From contig NZ_CP067395.1 in assembly GCF_017355525.1 (NCBI RefSeq), forward strand, positions 248,001 to 312,000: a stretch of DNA of 64,000 nt, read 5' to 3'. The translations under genes were made by a program, and so were the position numbers. Of this stretch, positions 45,585 to 53,735 are shown one piece after another. Every line of letters begins with the position of its first letter. Within the stretch, counting starts at the first letter, position 1. The notes beneath the pieces are model-generated. The model worked only from the letters and a program-made list of their open reading frames with translations, was not told where the DNA came from and made no database searches. Origin of the DNA: Lysobacter enzymogenes (GTDB lineage: Bacteria > Pseudomonadota > Gammaproteobacteria > Xanthomonadales > Xanthomonadaceae).

Positions 45585-45687
45585 CGCGCGCAGGCGCCGG
45601 TTTGTCGAAACCGGCGGTCCGTATTCGTCGTGAGAGCAGGGGCCCGGCTGGTCGGGCCCTGTCGACCCCGACCTTACGGAGAATCCC

Positions 45688-46050
45688 ATGCGCTTTTTGT
45701 CCCTGATCCGCATCGACGAAACCACCGCCCGCCCGCCGGACGAGCGCCTGCTCGCCGAGATGGGCCGGCTGATGGAAGAAATGACCCGCGAGGGCGTGCT
45801 GATCCAGACCGCCGGCCTGATGCCGAGCGCGAACGGCCGGCGCCTGCGCTTGCGCGGCGGCAGGATCAGCGCCACCGACGGCCCGTTCGCCGAGAGCAAG
45901 GAAGTGATCGGCGGCTTCGCCTTGTTCGAAGCGCCCGACCTGGACGCGGCGATCGCGCACACGCATCGGTTCCTCGCAGTGCACGGCGACGGCTGGGATC
46001 TGGAATGCGAAGTGCGGCCGCTGATGCCCGACAACGCCTGCGGCGGCTGA
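45688..46050 (+). CDS. YciI-family (YCII, DGPFAESKE type) protein
   Basis: A 120-residue cytoplasmic protein with the hallmark TDGPFAESKEVIGGFALFEA of the YCII group often found near ECF sigma factors; no sigma factor is present here. A strong hairpin (CAGGGGCCCGG ... TCGGGCCCTG, 45637-45661) precedes it and might attenuate or protect the message. A TTACGGAG ribosome-binding site precedes the ATG. Confidence 0.9.
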   Translation: MRFLSLIRIDETTARPPDERLLAEMGRLMEEMTREGVLIQTAGLMPSANGRRLRLRGGRISATDGPFAESKEVIGGFALFEAPDLDAAIAHTHRFLAVHGDGWDLECEVRPLMPDNACGG

Positions 46051-46060
46051 GTCGCTTCCT

Positions 46061-46155
46061 GTAGGAGCGGCGCGAGCCGCGACCGCGACAACGCAACTGC
46101 GCCGTAAGCTGCGACGCAGTTGCGTTGTCGCGGTCGCGGCTCGCGCCGCTCCTAC
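46061..46155. repeat. REP-like inverted pair 5 with extended stem
   Basis: Forward copy 46061-46087 and reverse copy 46129-46155, with the complementarity continuing inward (ACAACGCAACTGCG facing CGCAGTTGCGTTGT). This gives a possible stem of about 42 bp around a short loop. Confidence 0.93.
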
Positions 46156-46229
46156 AGGGGACGCATGCAGCGACGCGGATGGTAGGCTGTCGCGCTGCGG
46201 GCTACGCCGCGATAAGGAGATCCCACCCG

Positions 46230-46739
46230 ATGAAGTTCCCCACGACGCTCGCCTGGCTGGCCTGCGCGCTGTTGCCGCTGGCCGCGTTCGCCGCCGACGA
46301 TGCCGCCCTGGAAAAAGGCCTCACCGACGCGATGCGCTACGACCGCGCCAAGAGCGAGCGCGTCGCGCCATCCGGCCCGGCGTTGCAGGGCTACATCCAG
46401 GCCGGTTATTTCGGCCTCAAGCCGGACGTGCGCGCCGACTACACCGACTACCGCCTGCTCAAGCGGCCGGCGCCGTTCATGGGCCAGAGCCTGGTGCTGG
46501 TGGAGGAGGAATACATGAGCCAGTACATCGGCTGCTGCGTCGACGAAGGCGTCAGCGCGGTGGTACGGGTGTCGGGCAGCACCGCGAAGCTGGAAGCCTT
46601 CGCCAAGGCCAACGCCTGCCGCTTCGAGCCCAAGTACGATCCGGCCGAGGAGCTGACCGGCCGCAATCTCGGCATCTCGTTGCCGCCGGGGAATTACGCC
46701 AGGCTCAGCTGCCACGAGAACGACGCCAACCGCGAGTAA
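46230..46739 (+). CDS. exported protein of unknown function
   Basis: A 169-residue protein with signal peptide MKFPTTLAWLACALLPLAAF ending AA/DD. Mature features: YIQAGYFGLKPDVRADYTDY, LVLVEEEYMSQYIGCCVDEG with a Cys pair, and two more Cys (NACRFEP, LSCHEND). Family not recognised. It is bracketed by two long REP stem-loops (46061-46155 and 46756-46850), an arrangement that isolates the gene. Confidence 0.75.
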   Translation: MKFPTTLAWLACALLPLAAFAADDAALEKGLTDAMRYDRAKSERVAPSGPALQGYIQAGYFGLKPDVRADYTDYRLLKRPAPFMGQSLVLVEEEYMSQYIGCCVDEGVSAVVRVSGSTAKLEAFAKANACRFEPKYDPAEELTGRNLGISLPPGNYARLSCHENDANRE

Positions 46740-46755
46740 TGCCGGATAGCCCCCT

Positions 46756-46850
46756 GTAGGAGCGGCGCGAGCCGCGACCGCGACAACGCAACCACGTCGT
46801 TGCTTCCGCCGTAGTTGCGTTGTCGCGGTCGCGGCTCGCGCCGCTCCTAC
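46756..46850. repeat. REP-like inverted pair 6 with extended stem
   Basis: Forward copy 46756-46782 and reverse copy 46824-46850, with inner complementarity (GACAACGCAAC facing GTTGCGTTGTC). Nearly a duplicate of pair 5, so both probably belong to the same composite subfamily. Confidence 0.93.
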
Positions 46851-46863
46851 AGGAGCTACGTCG

Positions 46864-47238
46864 TCAGGTCCCGCAGATCTGCGGCGTACCCGCGTAACCG
46901 CAGCACAGCGTACCGTTGCGGTTGACCAGGTTGCGGCCGCCGAAGAAATCGGAATAGCACTGCGGGAACTTGTTCATGTCGAAGGTGGCGTTGCGCCAGC
47001 TGCCGTCGGCCTTGCGGCAGTTCGCTTCCAGCGTGCAGCCGTTCATGCGCACGTCCTTGCAGCTGTCCCAGAAGGTGAAGGGATCCACCTTGGGCGGCAG
47101 CGCGCACGCCGAAGCGGCGGCCTTGGGGAATCCGGCGTCGAGGCCCTTGCCCGCGGCGGGCTTGGCCGCCGGCGGCGCGGCGTGGGCGAGGCCGAGGCAC
47201 AGCAGCAGACAGACGGTCGATACGATCGAGCGATTCAT
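46864..47238 (-). CDS. small exported Cys-rich protein, CVNH-like
   Basis: A 124-residue protein: signal peptide MNRSIVSTVCLLLCLGLAHA, a Pro/Ala/Lys linker, then a Cys-rich domain (DSCKDVRMNGCTLEANCRKA, DGSWRNATFDMN, NLVNRNGTLCCGYAG). The order Cys...L-x-A-x-C-x-x-x-D-G-x-W ... N-x-N-G-x-L resembles one repeat of a cyanovirin-N homology domain, a sugar-binding fold; this is a weak resemblance. CAGGGG precedes the ATG. Confidence 0.7.
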   Translation of the reverse strand: MNRSIVSTVCLLLCLGLAHAAPPAAKPAAGKGLDAGFPKAAASACALPPKVDPFTFWDSCKDVRMNGCTLEANCRKADGSWRNATFDMNKFPQCYSDFFGGRNLVNRNGTLCCGYAGTPQICGT

Positions 47239-47897
47239 GGGAACCCCTGGGTGACGGTGGCGAGGGCGGCCGTGCCGGCGCCGCGCCGGGTGGCGATGTC
47301 CGCGCGGACCGGGTCCGCCGGCGTTGGCATGCATGCCGCGGCGTGTCGCGGCGCTAATGGCAACGCGCTGCCGGGCCGGCGCCGGTCATCGCGGCGCGGC
47401 CGGTCGGCCGTTGCGCGCACGCGGTCACGGATGGAGCGTGAGTGCCTGCGGATAACGATGACGCTGAAGTCTCTGGATGCCCGCCTTCGCGGGGATGACG
47501 TTCTTGAAGGGCGACGCGAACGCCGCCTCGCCCGTCATGCCCGCCCAGGCGGGCATCCAGGGCCTTATCGCGGTATGACTCTGAAGTCTCCGGATCCCCG
47601 CTTTCGCGGGGATGACGGCTTGTGAGTGGCGCAACGAAAGCCACCTTTCGTCATGCCCGCGCAGGCGGGCATCCAGGGCTTTATCGCGGCATGACGCTGA
47701 AGTCTCTGGATCCCGGCTTTCGCGGGGATGACGGCTTGTGAGTGGCGCAACGAAAGCCACCTTTCGTCATGCCCGCGCAGGCGGGCATCCAGGGCTTTAT
47801 CGCGGCATGATTCTGAAGTCTTTGGATCCCCGCTTTCGCGGGGATGACGTTCTTGAAAGGCGACGCGAAAGCGACGTCGCACCGCACCGCCTCGCGC
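47239..47897. other. intergenic region dominated by tandem repeats
   Basis: A 659-bp gap between two minus-strand genes. The left 220 bp are ordinary GC-rich DNA; 47466-47868 is the 116-bp tandem repeat array. Open frames across the array are artefacts of the repeat. Confidence 0.7.
47466..47868. repeat. tandem array of 116-bp repeats with two hairpins each
   Basis: Units begin with GAAGTCT[C/T][T/C]GGATCCC at 47466, 47583, 47699 and 47815, giving periods of 117, 116 and 116 bp; the fourth unit is partial. Each full unit has two short hairpins: GATCCCCGCTTTCGCGGGGAT and TGCCCGCGCAGGCGGGCAT. These motifs match the GTCATTCCCGCG-type dispersed repeats that are common in Proteobacteria. The array lies downstream of the AHSLG lipase gene. 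Copies two and three are nearly identical, so the array is recent or homogenised. Confidence 0.92.
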
Positions 47898-49031
47898 TCA
47901 GCGATTGACCGCCGGCCCGTTGACGCCGACATAGCCGTTCGCGCAACCGGTCGTGCACGTAGTCGCCAGCATGTTGTAGACGATGCGCCCGGCATTGGTC
48001 TTGGAACGGAAGTGCCCGACGCCTTGGCTGGTGTCGCCGCCGCCGATGTTGTACGGGCTGCCGTCGCTCCAGTCCCAGTCGTAGGCGTACGCCGACGAGC
48101 CGAAGCCGATGTCGACCTGGGCCTTGAGGTTGCTCGCCGCGGCGAACAGCGCGCTGTCGGCGCAACCGGCGGAGTAGCTGGTGGTGAAGCACTGGATCTG
48201 GTCGTAGCGCCCGGCGGTGATGGTGTAGAACGCGATCGAGGAATACATCGCCGGCATCGCCCGCAGGCTGTTGCTGCCGCTGCCGGTCCAGCGGTTGTAG
48301 CCGTAATAGGCCACGCCGGTGCTCGGATACAAGCCGAAGGTGTAGTAGTCGTACGGGAACACATAGGCTTCGGCGTTGCAGGTCGGCGCGTACGGCGACT
48401 GGTAGCCGGTGCTCAGGCAGGTCTGCAGGCCGCGCAGGCCGCCGCCGATGTTGACGAAGCGGCGCACGCTGGCCTGGTAGCCGTAATAGCGCAGCGTGGC
48501 CAGCGCCATCGACGACCCCAGCGAATGGGCGACGATGTCGACCTGGCTGCGGCCGGTGTAGAGCTTCACCTTGTCGATGAAGGTCTTGAGGATCTGGTAC
48601 TTGCCCGGCTGGTGGTAGTTGTACTGCGGCGAGGCGCGCTCGTCGGCGTCGAGGTAGGTGATGCCGAACAGTTCGCAATCGTTGTAGCCGCGCGCCTTGA
48701 GTTCGTCGTAGACCGAGTTGGCCGGGGTCGCGTAGCCGCCGACCGCGGCCGGCGGCATGTCGAAGCTGATCGCGCTGTCGCCGTTGCCGGCGATGAACAC
48801 CACCGGCGTGCGCGTGGCGACGCAGTCGCCGCCGCCGAAACCGCCGCTGCCGACGCCGGGCGCGAAGCCGCCGGCGTACTGGCTGGCGGCGCCCTGGCAG
48901 GTGTAGCCGTTGTTGGCGCCGCAATCCAGCGCGTAGGCGTCGGCCGGCACCAGCGCGGCGAAGCCGCCGGCGGCGGCCAGGGCCAGCGTCGCGGCGCTGG
49001 CGGAAAGCCATTGGAGCGTGCTGCGGAACAT
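47898..49031 (-). CDS. secreted lipase/esterase with AHSLG nucleophile
   Basis: A 377-residue exported alpha/beta hydrolase. Signal peptide about 1-34 (ends DAYALD). Gly-rich linker 55-70. Nucleophile Ser170 in VDIVAHSLGSS. ATRTPVVFIAGNGDSAISF holds the oxyanion region, though the usual HG is replaced by AGNG. The last part (GVGHFRSKTNAGRIVYNML) probably contains the catalytic His. Related proteins are annotated as triacylglycerol lipase or poly(hydroxyalkanoate) depolymerase-like. Six or more mature Cys suggest disulfides. TGGGGAGGG precedes the ATG. Confidence 0.85.
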   Translation of the reverse strand: MFRSTLQWLSASAATLALAAAGGFAALVPADAYALDCGANNGYTCQGAASQYAGGFAPGVGSGGFGGGDCVATRTPVVFIAGNGDSAISFDMPPAAVGGYATPANSVYDELKARGYNDCELFGITYLDADERASPQYNYHQPGKYQILKTFIDKVKLYTGRSQVDIVAHSLGSSMALATLRYYGYQASVRRFVNIGGGLRGLQTCLSTGYQSPYAPTCNAEAYVFPYDYYTFGLYPSTGVAYYGYNRWTGSGSNSLRAMPAMYSSIAFYTITAGRYDQIQCFTTSYSAGCADSALFAAASNLKAQVDIGFGSSAYAYDWDWSDGSPYNIGGGDTSQGVGHFRSKTNAGRIVYNMLATTCTTGCANGYVGVNGPAVNR

Positions 49032-49261
49032 GCGCGTTTCCCTCCCCAGGGTGTGTGCGCGGCCGCGGCGGGCGCCGGGCCGTCCGGACAACGCATCGAT
49101 GCTGGACCCGCGCCGCGGGCTTGGGTATTGCACCAAAGGGCGGGGAGGGCTTTGGGTTGCGGCTCCGTCTGGTGCGGGTCCGCGCGGTCGCCAAGCGCAC
49201 GGGCATCGCCTAACATGGCCGTCGCGCCATCGACCGCGGCGCGCCCAGGACTCTGCGCCGC

Positions 49262-49864
49262 ATGACCACTTCGCTGATCGTCGTCGACGATTTTTTCGGC
49301 CACGCCGAAGACCTGCGCCAAGCCGGGCTCCGGCTGACCTATCCGGATCAGCAGGGCGCGTTCCCGGGGCGCAATTCGCAGGAGCGGATCGAGCTGGAAG
49401 GCCTGGAGCAGCACGTCTCCGGCATCGTCGGCGAACGGCTCAAGACCATTTCGCCGCTGGGCTCGCACGCCAAGTTCCGCATCACCCTGGGCCGCGACGA
49501 AGGCCGCGGCAAGGTCCACGTGGACCCGGGCTATTGGTCGGGCATCTTGTACCTGAGCCGGCCGCAGGATTGCCGCGGCGGCACCGAGTTCTTCCGCCAC
49601 CGCCGCACCAACACCGACCGCCGCCCGATGAACGACCGCGAGCTCGCGGAGTTGGGCTACGCCTCGATCGACGACGCCCACCGCGACATCATCGAGCGCG
49701 ACGGCATGGACGACAGCTGCTGGGAACCGACCATGACCGTGCCGATGCGCTTCAACCGGCTGGTGCTGCTGCGGCCGTGGCTGTGGCACACGGCCGGTCC
49801 GGGCTTCGGCGACACGCCCGAGAACGGGCGCTTCGTCTATCTGATGTTCTTCGCCGCGGGCTGA
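49262..49864 (+). CDS. 2-oxoglutarate/Fe(II) oxygenase-like protein (DUF6445-like)
   Basis: A 200-residue soluble protein. KVHVDPGYWSGILYLSRP gives the H-x-D of a jelly-roll metal site, and LRPWLWHTAGPGFGDTPENG gives the distal His and likely the 2-oxoglutarate-binding region. DCRGGTEFFRHRRT is the usual GGxxxF strand. The substrate is unknown; similar proteins occur in natural-product and protein-hydroxylation contexts. No signal peptide. It is convergent with the S33 aminopeptidase. Confidence 0.75.
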   Translation: MTTSLIVVDDFFGHAEDLRQAGLRLTYPDQQGAFPGRNSQERIELEGLEQHVSGIVGERLKTISPLGSHAKFRITLGRDEGRGKVHVDPGYWSGILYLSRPQDCRGGTEFFRHRRTNTDRRPMNDRELAELGYASIDDAHRDIIERDGMDDSCWEPTMTVPMRFNRLVLLRPWLWHTAGPGFGDTPENGRFVYLMFFAAG

Positions 49865-49867
49865 GCG

Positions 49868-49889
49868 CGGCGGGGCGAGCGCCCCGCCG
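49868..49889. terminator. GC-rich hairpin between convergent genes
   Basis: CGGCGGGGCGAGCGCCCCGCCG is an almost perfect 9-bp stem with a 4-nt loop, 4 bp after the oxygenase-like stop and 6 bp before the end of the aminopeptidase gene. No T-run on either side. Confidence 0.4.
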
Positions 49890-49894
49890 AGTCT

Positions 49895-51016
49895 TCAGCG
49901 CTTGGCGTCCGCGCGGCCTTCCTCGGTCAGCGGCCGCACATAGCTCAGCAGGCTGGTCAGCAGCTTGCCCGGCTCCTCCCACTGCATCATGTGCGAGGAG
50001 CGTTCGAACCAGACGCCGCGCTTGTACGGCGCCTTGACCCGCTGGAGCCAGGCATCGGTCGGCTGCGACGGCGTGGTGTAGTCGTGGCGGCCCATGAACA
50101 TCAGCACCGGGATCGGGAACTCGCGCACGCCGCTCATGTCGGTGGCGAGGAATTCCGGCAGCAGCTTGCCGAGCGAATAGACGTTGCCTTCGTCGACCGC
50201 GGCGCGTTCGCAATCGTCGGTGTAGTCCGGCGACAGCCGCCCGGCGCGGTAGAAGTACGGCGATTCGGCGCGGTAGGCGGTCATGCCGCCGTAGTACTGC
50301 GCCCACTTGCGCGCGGTGATGATGCGTTCGCGGGTCACCGGCTGGTCGCCGGGATACGGCGCGATGGTCTTCATCTCCTCGACCGCGGCGGTGTTGCCGT
50401 GGGCCAGCGCCTGCTGCATGCCGTAGTCGAAGCTGATGCGTTCGTTGTCCATCACCTTGATGACCTGGCCGATGCCGATGTAGGCATAGAACAGGTCCGG
50501 GCGCTTGAGCGCGGCCTGCATGCCGACGATGGTGCCCCAGCTGTGGCCGGCGAGGACGATCTTGCGCTTGCCGTAGCGCTTGCGCACGTACTCGGCGACC
50601 TGCACCGCGTCGTCGACGTAGGTCGGGATGTGGATGCTGTCGGCGTAGCTCTGCGGATCCTGCAGGGTGTAGGTCTTGCCGGCGCCGCGCTGGTCGTAGT
50701 TGACCACGGTGAAGTATTCCTCGAGCGGGCGCTGGAACTGCCACAGCCCCGGAATCAGCGGCGACGCCGGGCCGCCGTGGACGAACAGCAGGATCGGATT
50801 GTCGCGGTCCTGGCCGCGCACGTTGATCCACTGCTTTATCCCGCCGATCGGCGCGGCATAGGCTTCCTGCACGCCGTTGGGGGCGACGATGCGGTCGAGG
50901 TCCTCGATGACCGCGCGGGCGTCGGCGTACTGGGCGGTGCTCTTGCAGTCGGCGGCGAGCGCCGGCGCGGCGGCTGCGGTCAGCATCAGGGCGAACAGGG
51001 CGGGCAGTGTGCGCAT
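49895..51016 (-). CDS. exported S33 prolyl-aminopeptidase-like hydrolase
   Basis: A 373-residue alpha/beta hydrolase: signal peptide 1-21 (ends PALAA). HGGPASP at 80-86 is the family HGGPG variant. VVNYDQRGAG follows, with nucleophile Ser159 in LAGHSWGT, acid in FMGRHDYTT and base His in RSSHMMQWEEP. The family (proline iminopeptidase-like) removes N-terminal Pro; the exported versions may act on peptides in the periplasm. AGGAA precedes the ATG. Confidence 0.88.
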   Translation of the reverse strand: MRTLPALFALMLTAAAAPALAADCKSTAQYADARAVIEDLDRIVAPNGVQEAYAAPIGGIKQWINVRGQDRDNPILLFVHGGPASPLIPGLWQFQRPLEEYFTVVNYDQRGAGKTYTLQDPQSYADSIHIPTYVDDAVQVAEYVRKRYGKRKIVLAGHSWGTIVGMQAALKRPDLFYAYIGIGQVIKVMDNERISFDYGMQQALAHGNTAAVEEMKTIAPYPGDQPVTRERIITARKWAQYYGGMTAYRAESPYFYRAGRLSPDYTDDCERAAVDEGNVYSLGKLLPEFLATDMSGVREFPIPVLMFMGRHDYTTPSQPTDAWLQRVKAPYKRGVWFERSSHMMQWEEPGKLLTSLLSYVRPLTEEGRADAKR

Positions 51017-51084
51017 GGCGATGTTCCTGGCCTCGGGTTTAAGCCCTTGGATACGCCCGCCGCGCAAACGGTTGCAATCCCCCT

Positions 51085-51111
51085 GTAGGAGCGGCGCAAG
51101 CCGCGACCGCG
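51085..51111 (+). repeat. single REP-like copy 7
   Basis: Forward copy with the GCAAGCC core variant. It lies upstream of the S33 gene and downstream of the terminator of the next gene. Unpaired. Confidence 0.85.
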
Positions 51112-51170
51112 ACACCTCGCCTACGACGCCGGCCCGAGGCCGCAGTCGTCGCCCGCACCCGAGCCCGCAA

Positions 51171-51207
51171 CAAAAACGCCGGCCCCGGATCGCTCCGGGA
51201 CCGGCGC
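51171..51207 (-). terminator. rho-independent terminator of the gene at 51261-51725
   Basis: On the minus strand CGCCGGTCCCGG pairs with CCGGGGCCGGCG and is followed by TTTTTGTT. It lies about 54 bp after the stop. Confidence 0.85.
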
Positions 51208-51260
51208 GCGAACGGCCGGGAAGGGGATGGGGATCGGACCGGCCCGGCCGCGCGGAGGAC

Positions 51261-51725
51261 TCAATTGTCGACCGCGGTGATGCCGTACACGACCGCGCCG
51301 CCGCTGCCGGGCAGGGTGCACAGCACCGAAACGTGGCCCCAGTAGCTCACCGTCGGCAGAGAGACGTAGCCCGGCAAGGTGGTGCTGGCCGAACTCAGAT
51401 AGGTGCCGTTGAACTCGTAGGCGTAGGCCGAGCAGTACACGGCGGCGCCGCTGGTGTTGCTGCCGTCGATGTACAGGCCCTGGGCCGGTCCGGTGACCGG
51501 ATGGCGCGCGACCGGACAGATCACCGTGCGCGCGCTGGCGTTGATGTTGCGCGCGCCGGAAGTGAGGTAGTCGATGTCCAGGGCTTCGGACGCGTTGTAG
51601 TTGCGGCAGGCGCTGCCGTGGTTGCCGACGTTCTGCGAGGTCGCGGCGCGCGCGGGCTCGGCGTACGCGCCGGCGAGCAGGCCGGCCGCGAGCGACAGGC
51701 CGAGGATCGATGCGTGGATGTTCAT
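51261..51725 (-). CDS. small secreted protein of unknown function
   Basis: A 154-residue exported protein: signal peptide about 1-27 (ends PARAA). Mature part: VGNHGSACRNYNASEALDID, ASARTVICPVARHPV, YCSAYAYEFNGTYLSSAS, WGHVSVLCTLPGSG; four Cys spaced for two disulfides. The pattern of Cys with N-x-x-A and CPV[AV]R blocks recalls small secreted proteins common in Lysobacter and myxobacteria; no function known to me. Good ribosome-binding site (ATGAGGTGA) and a dedicated terminator. Confidence 0.8.
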   Translation of the reverse strand: MNIHASILGLSLAAGLLAGAYAEPARAATSQNVGNHGSACRNYNASEALDIDYLTSGARNINASARTVICPVARHPVTGPAQGLYIDGSNTSGAAVYCSAYAYEFNGTYLSSASTTLPGYVSLPTVSYWGHVSVLCTLPGSGGAVVYGITAVDN

Positions 51726-51816
51726 TGGGTCACCTCATGGTTGTGGTTGGACGTCCCGTTCCCCCCCTCGGACCGGCGGCGCAGCGCCGCCGGCCCCCGT
51801 GCGTTCGCGCGCGGCG

Positions 51817-52452
51817 CTATCGCGCTTGCGCCGGCGCGGCCGGCTGCGGGCCCAGCAGGTACAGCACCAGCGCGCGTTCGCCGTTCGGGCGGACCACGGA
51901 CTGGGCGACCGAGCGCGGCAAGGCGTCGGCGAGCTGCAGCGACCACAGCGGCAATTGCTTGCTCACCGCGCCGGCGGCATCCAGGGTCAGTTCGACCCGG
52001 CAGCTGCTGGAGCGGCATTCGATATCGCGCGCCGCGCCGCGCAGCGCGTCGTCGCGCTGCAGCGAATCGAGCAGGCGCGCGGACGTCGCGGCGGACCAGC
52101 GCGGATCGGTCGGCTCGAGCTGGAACGAGGACTGCAGCTTGGCCAGATAGGCCGCATGCTGTTGCCGTTCCTGCTCGGCGAGGCGACGCGCCTGATCGGG
52201 CGACATCGTCGCGGCGGCGTTGCCGTCGCGGCGGCCCGACGCGGCGATCTGCGCCTGCATCGCCGCGACTTGTTCGCGCAGCTGGCGCAATTCGTCCTCG
52301 CGCGCGGGCTTCGCATCGGCCGCGGCGGTCGGTTGCGCCGAGGCTAGGCCGGCGGCGTCGGCGACGCGGCCGGAGCGGGCGGACCATGCCAATGCCAGCG
52401 CGCATGCAGCCAGCGCGGCACCGCCGATCCATAGCGGGGCGAAAGTTTTCAT
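51817..52452 (-). CDS. membrane-anchored coiled-coil protein of unknown function
   Basis: A 211-residue protein with an N-terminal anchor or signal (LWIGGAALAACALALAWSA). A coiled-coil stretch follows (DELRQLREQVAAMQAQIAAS, then PDQARRLAEQERQQHAAYLA). The C-terminal globular part has a Cys pair (DIECRSSSCRVELTLD) and LPLWSLQLADALPRSVAQSV. No ribosome-binding site is obvious. It lies 91 bp upstream of the secreted protein at 51261-51725 on the same strand, and downstream of a small LuxR-type regulator, so the three could be one transcript. Confidence 0.7.
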   Translation of the reverse strand: MKTFAPLWIGGAALAACALALAWSARSGRVADAAGLASAQPTAAADAKPAREDELRQLREQVAAMQAQIAASGRRDGNAAATMSPDQARRLAEQERQQHAAYLAKLQSSFQLEPTDPRWSAATSARLLDSLQRDDALRGAARDIECRSSSCRVELTLDAAGAVSKQLPLWSLQLADALPRSVAQSVVRPNGERALVLYLLGPQPAAPAQAR

Positions 52453-52493
52453 GGACGAAGGTGTAACCCGGCCGGCGCCCGCGCGCACGTCGC

Positions 52494-52781
52494 TTAAACA
52501 ACGACAGCGCCGAGTCCGCGCAGCGCTTCCGACCACAATGCGGCGACCAGCTTGCGCCGCGAATGGCGGCCGGTCTTTTGGTAAATGCGCTGCCACATCG
52601 TGCGCACGGTCGAGATCGAGCAGCCCAGTTGCGCCGCGATCTGCTTGTCCTCGGCGCCGCGCGCGGCGGCGAGCAGCACCGCGCGTTCCGTCGGGCTCAA
52701 GGGCGGGCAGGTGCGCGCGGCGGCGGCCTGCAACAGGTCGTCCTCGCCGTCGGGCGCGGGACGCAGTGAGATCGTAGACAT
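52494..52781 (-). CDS. small LuxR/NarL-type helix-turn-helix regulator
   Basis: A 95-residue protein consisting of little more than a GerE/LuxR DNA-binding domain: PPLSPTERAVLLAAARGAED, KQIAAQLGCSISTVRTMWQR, IYQKTGRHSRRKLVAALW. No receiver or ligand domain. Single-domain LuxR proteins can act as constitutive or interaction-dependent regulators. It lies 41 bp upstream of the coiled-coil protein gene and may control this cluster. Confidence 0.85.
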   Translation of the reverse strand: MSTISLRPAPDGEDDLLQAAAARTCPPLSPTERAVLLAAARGAEDKQIAAQLGCSISTVRTMWQRIYQKTGRHSRRKLVAALWSEALRGLGAVVV

Positions 52782-53322
52782 CCGATGTCCGCGAAGGTGA
52801 GGGGGAACACTAAGCCAACGTCGCCGTGCGTGCGGGCAGGACAGCGCCGGCGTTCGCGCGATTCACGGTCGCGGCCGCGATTGCGCCGCTGCGACGCAGC
52901 GCGCAGGTCGTCTCCGCTGCCTGCGAGAAGATTTCGTCTGCATCGCCGCGTTGTCCGCCGCCGCGCAGCGGCCGCGTTGTACCCGATTGTCGCCGCGCCG
53001 CCACGTGCAGACCGCCCGCGCCGCGCGCGATCGCAACCGTCAGCGAAGGACTGCCTATGACCGTACCCGCTTTCGGCGCGAACGCCGCACAGGCCTGAGC
53101 GCGCGGCCGCGACGGACTCGATCCGCCGCATTCGCCGCCGCCGCGCCTGCGCTGGCCCGACCGCGCGCCGCCTCGACACCGCGTTCCCCGACACCGCGTT
53201 TCCCGTCTTGCGGGCCGCGCGCGGACGGCTGCGGCCGTGCGCGCGGCCGCAAGCGCCGGCGCGCGCCCGCACTGCGGCGCGCCGGCGCATCCGTGTGGTC
53301 TCACTCAAACAAGGAGCCGAAC
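52782..53322. other. 541-bp divergent gap without recognised gene
   Basis: It lies between the LuxR-type regulator (minus) and a small secreted protein (plus). Extremely GC-rich with open frames on all strands that read as Arg/Ala-rich; none has a credible start. Both promoters must be here. No known repeat. Confidence 0.5.
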
Positions 53323-53664
53323 ATGAATCGCCGCACTTCCCGTCACCCGCTCGTGCGTTGCGCGCTCGTCGCGTTACTCGCCGCCGCGATGCCCGCGGCC
53401 CTGGCCGCGACCCTGGACTGCGCCAACTACACCTCCGCGATCACGCCCGCGCCGTTCAACACCTGGACCGCGGTCGACGCCTATTGCCCGTCCGACCGCA
53501 GCGCCACCGGCGGCGGCTACTACTTCCACGAAGGCAGCCTCGGCGTGCCCGGCATCTGGGTGATGCATATCCCGCTCACCAACGGTTGGCGCACCTGGGT
53601 CGACAACCAGAACAGCACGCCGCGCAATGTGCAGACCTATGTGCGTTGCTGCAAGGTGATCTGA
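53323..53664 (+). CDS. small secreted protein, CPSDRSATGGGYYF type
   Basis: A 113-residue exported protein: signal peptide about 1-29 (ends AALAA). The mature domain has AYCPSDRSATGGGYYFHEG and four Cys (LDCANY, AYCPSD, RCCKVI). The C-P-x-x-x-x-A-x-G-G-G sequence is typical of small secreted proteins in actinobacteria and xanthomonads, with unknown role. AAGGAG precedes the ATG. Confidence 0.78.
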   Translation: MNRRTSRHPLVRCALVALLAAAMPAALAATLDCANYTSAITPAPFNTWTAVDAYCPSDRSATGGGYYFHEGSLGVPGIWVMHIPLTNGWRTWVDNQNSTPRNVQTYVRCCKVI

Positions 53665-53682
53665 AGCTTCGCCAGGACGACG

Positions 53683-53710
53683 AAAAAGGCGGCCTCGCGG
53701 CCGCCTTTTT
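53683..53710. terminator. bidirectional rho-independent terminator
   Basis: AAAAAGGCGGCC-TCGC-GGCCGCCTTTTT: a perfect stem with A-run on one side and T-run on the other, between two convergent genes. Confidence 0.93.
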
Positions 53711-53735
53711 CCTGCGCCTCGTTATGCCGCCGGCC

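Noticed and set aside
47466..47868. CRISPR array or coding repeat protein
   Set aside because: The 116-bp units are conserved along their whole length, contain two hairpins each and match the dispersed GTCATTCCCGCG-type repeat; there are no spacers. Frames through it are repeat artefacts.
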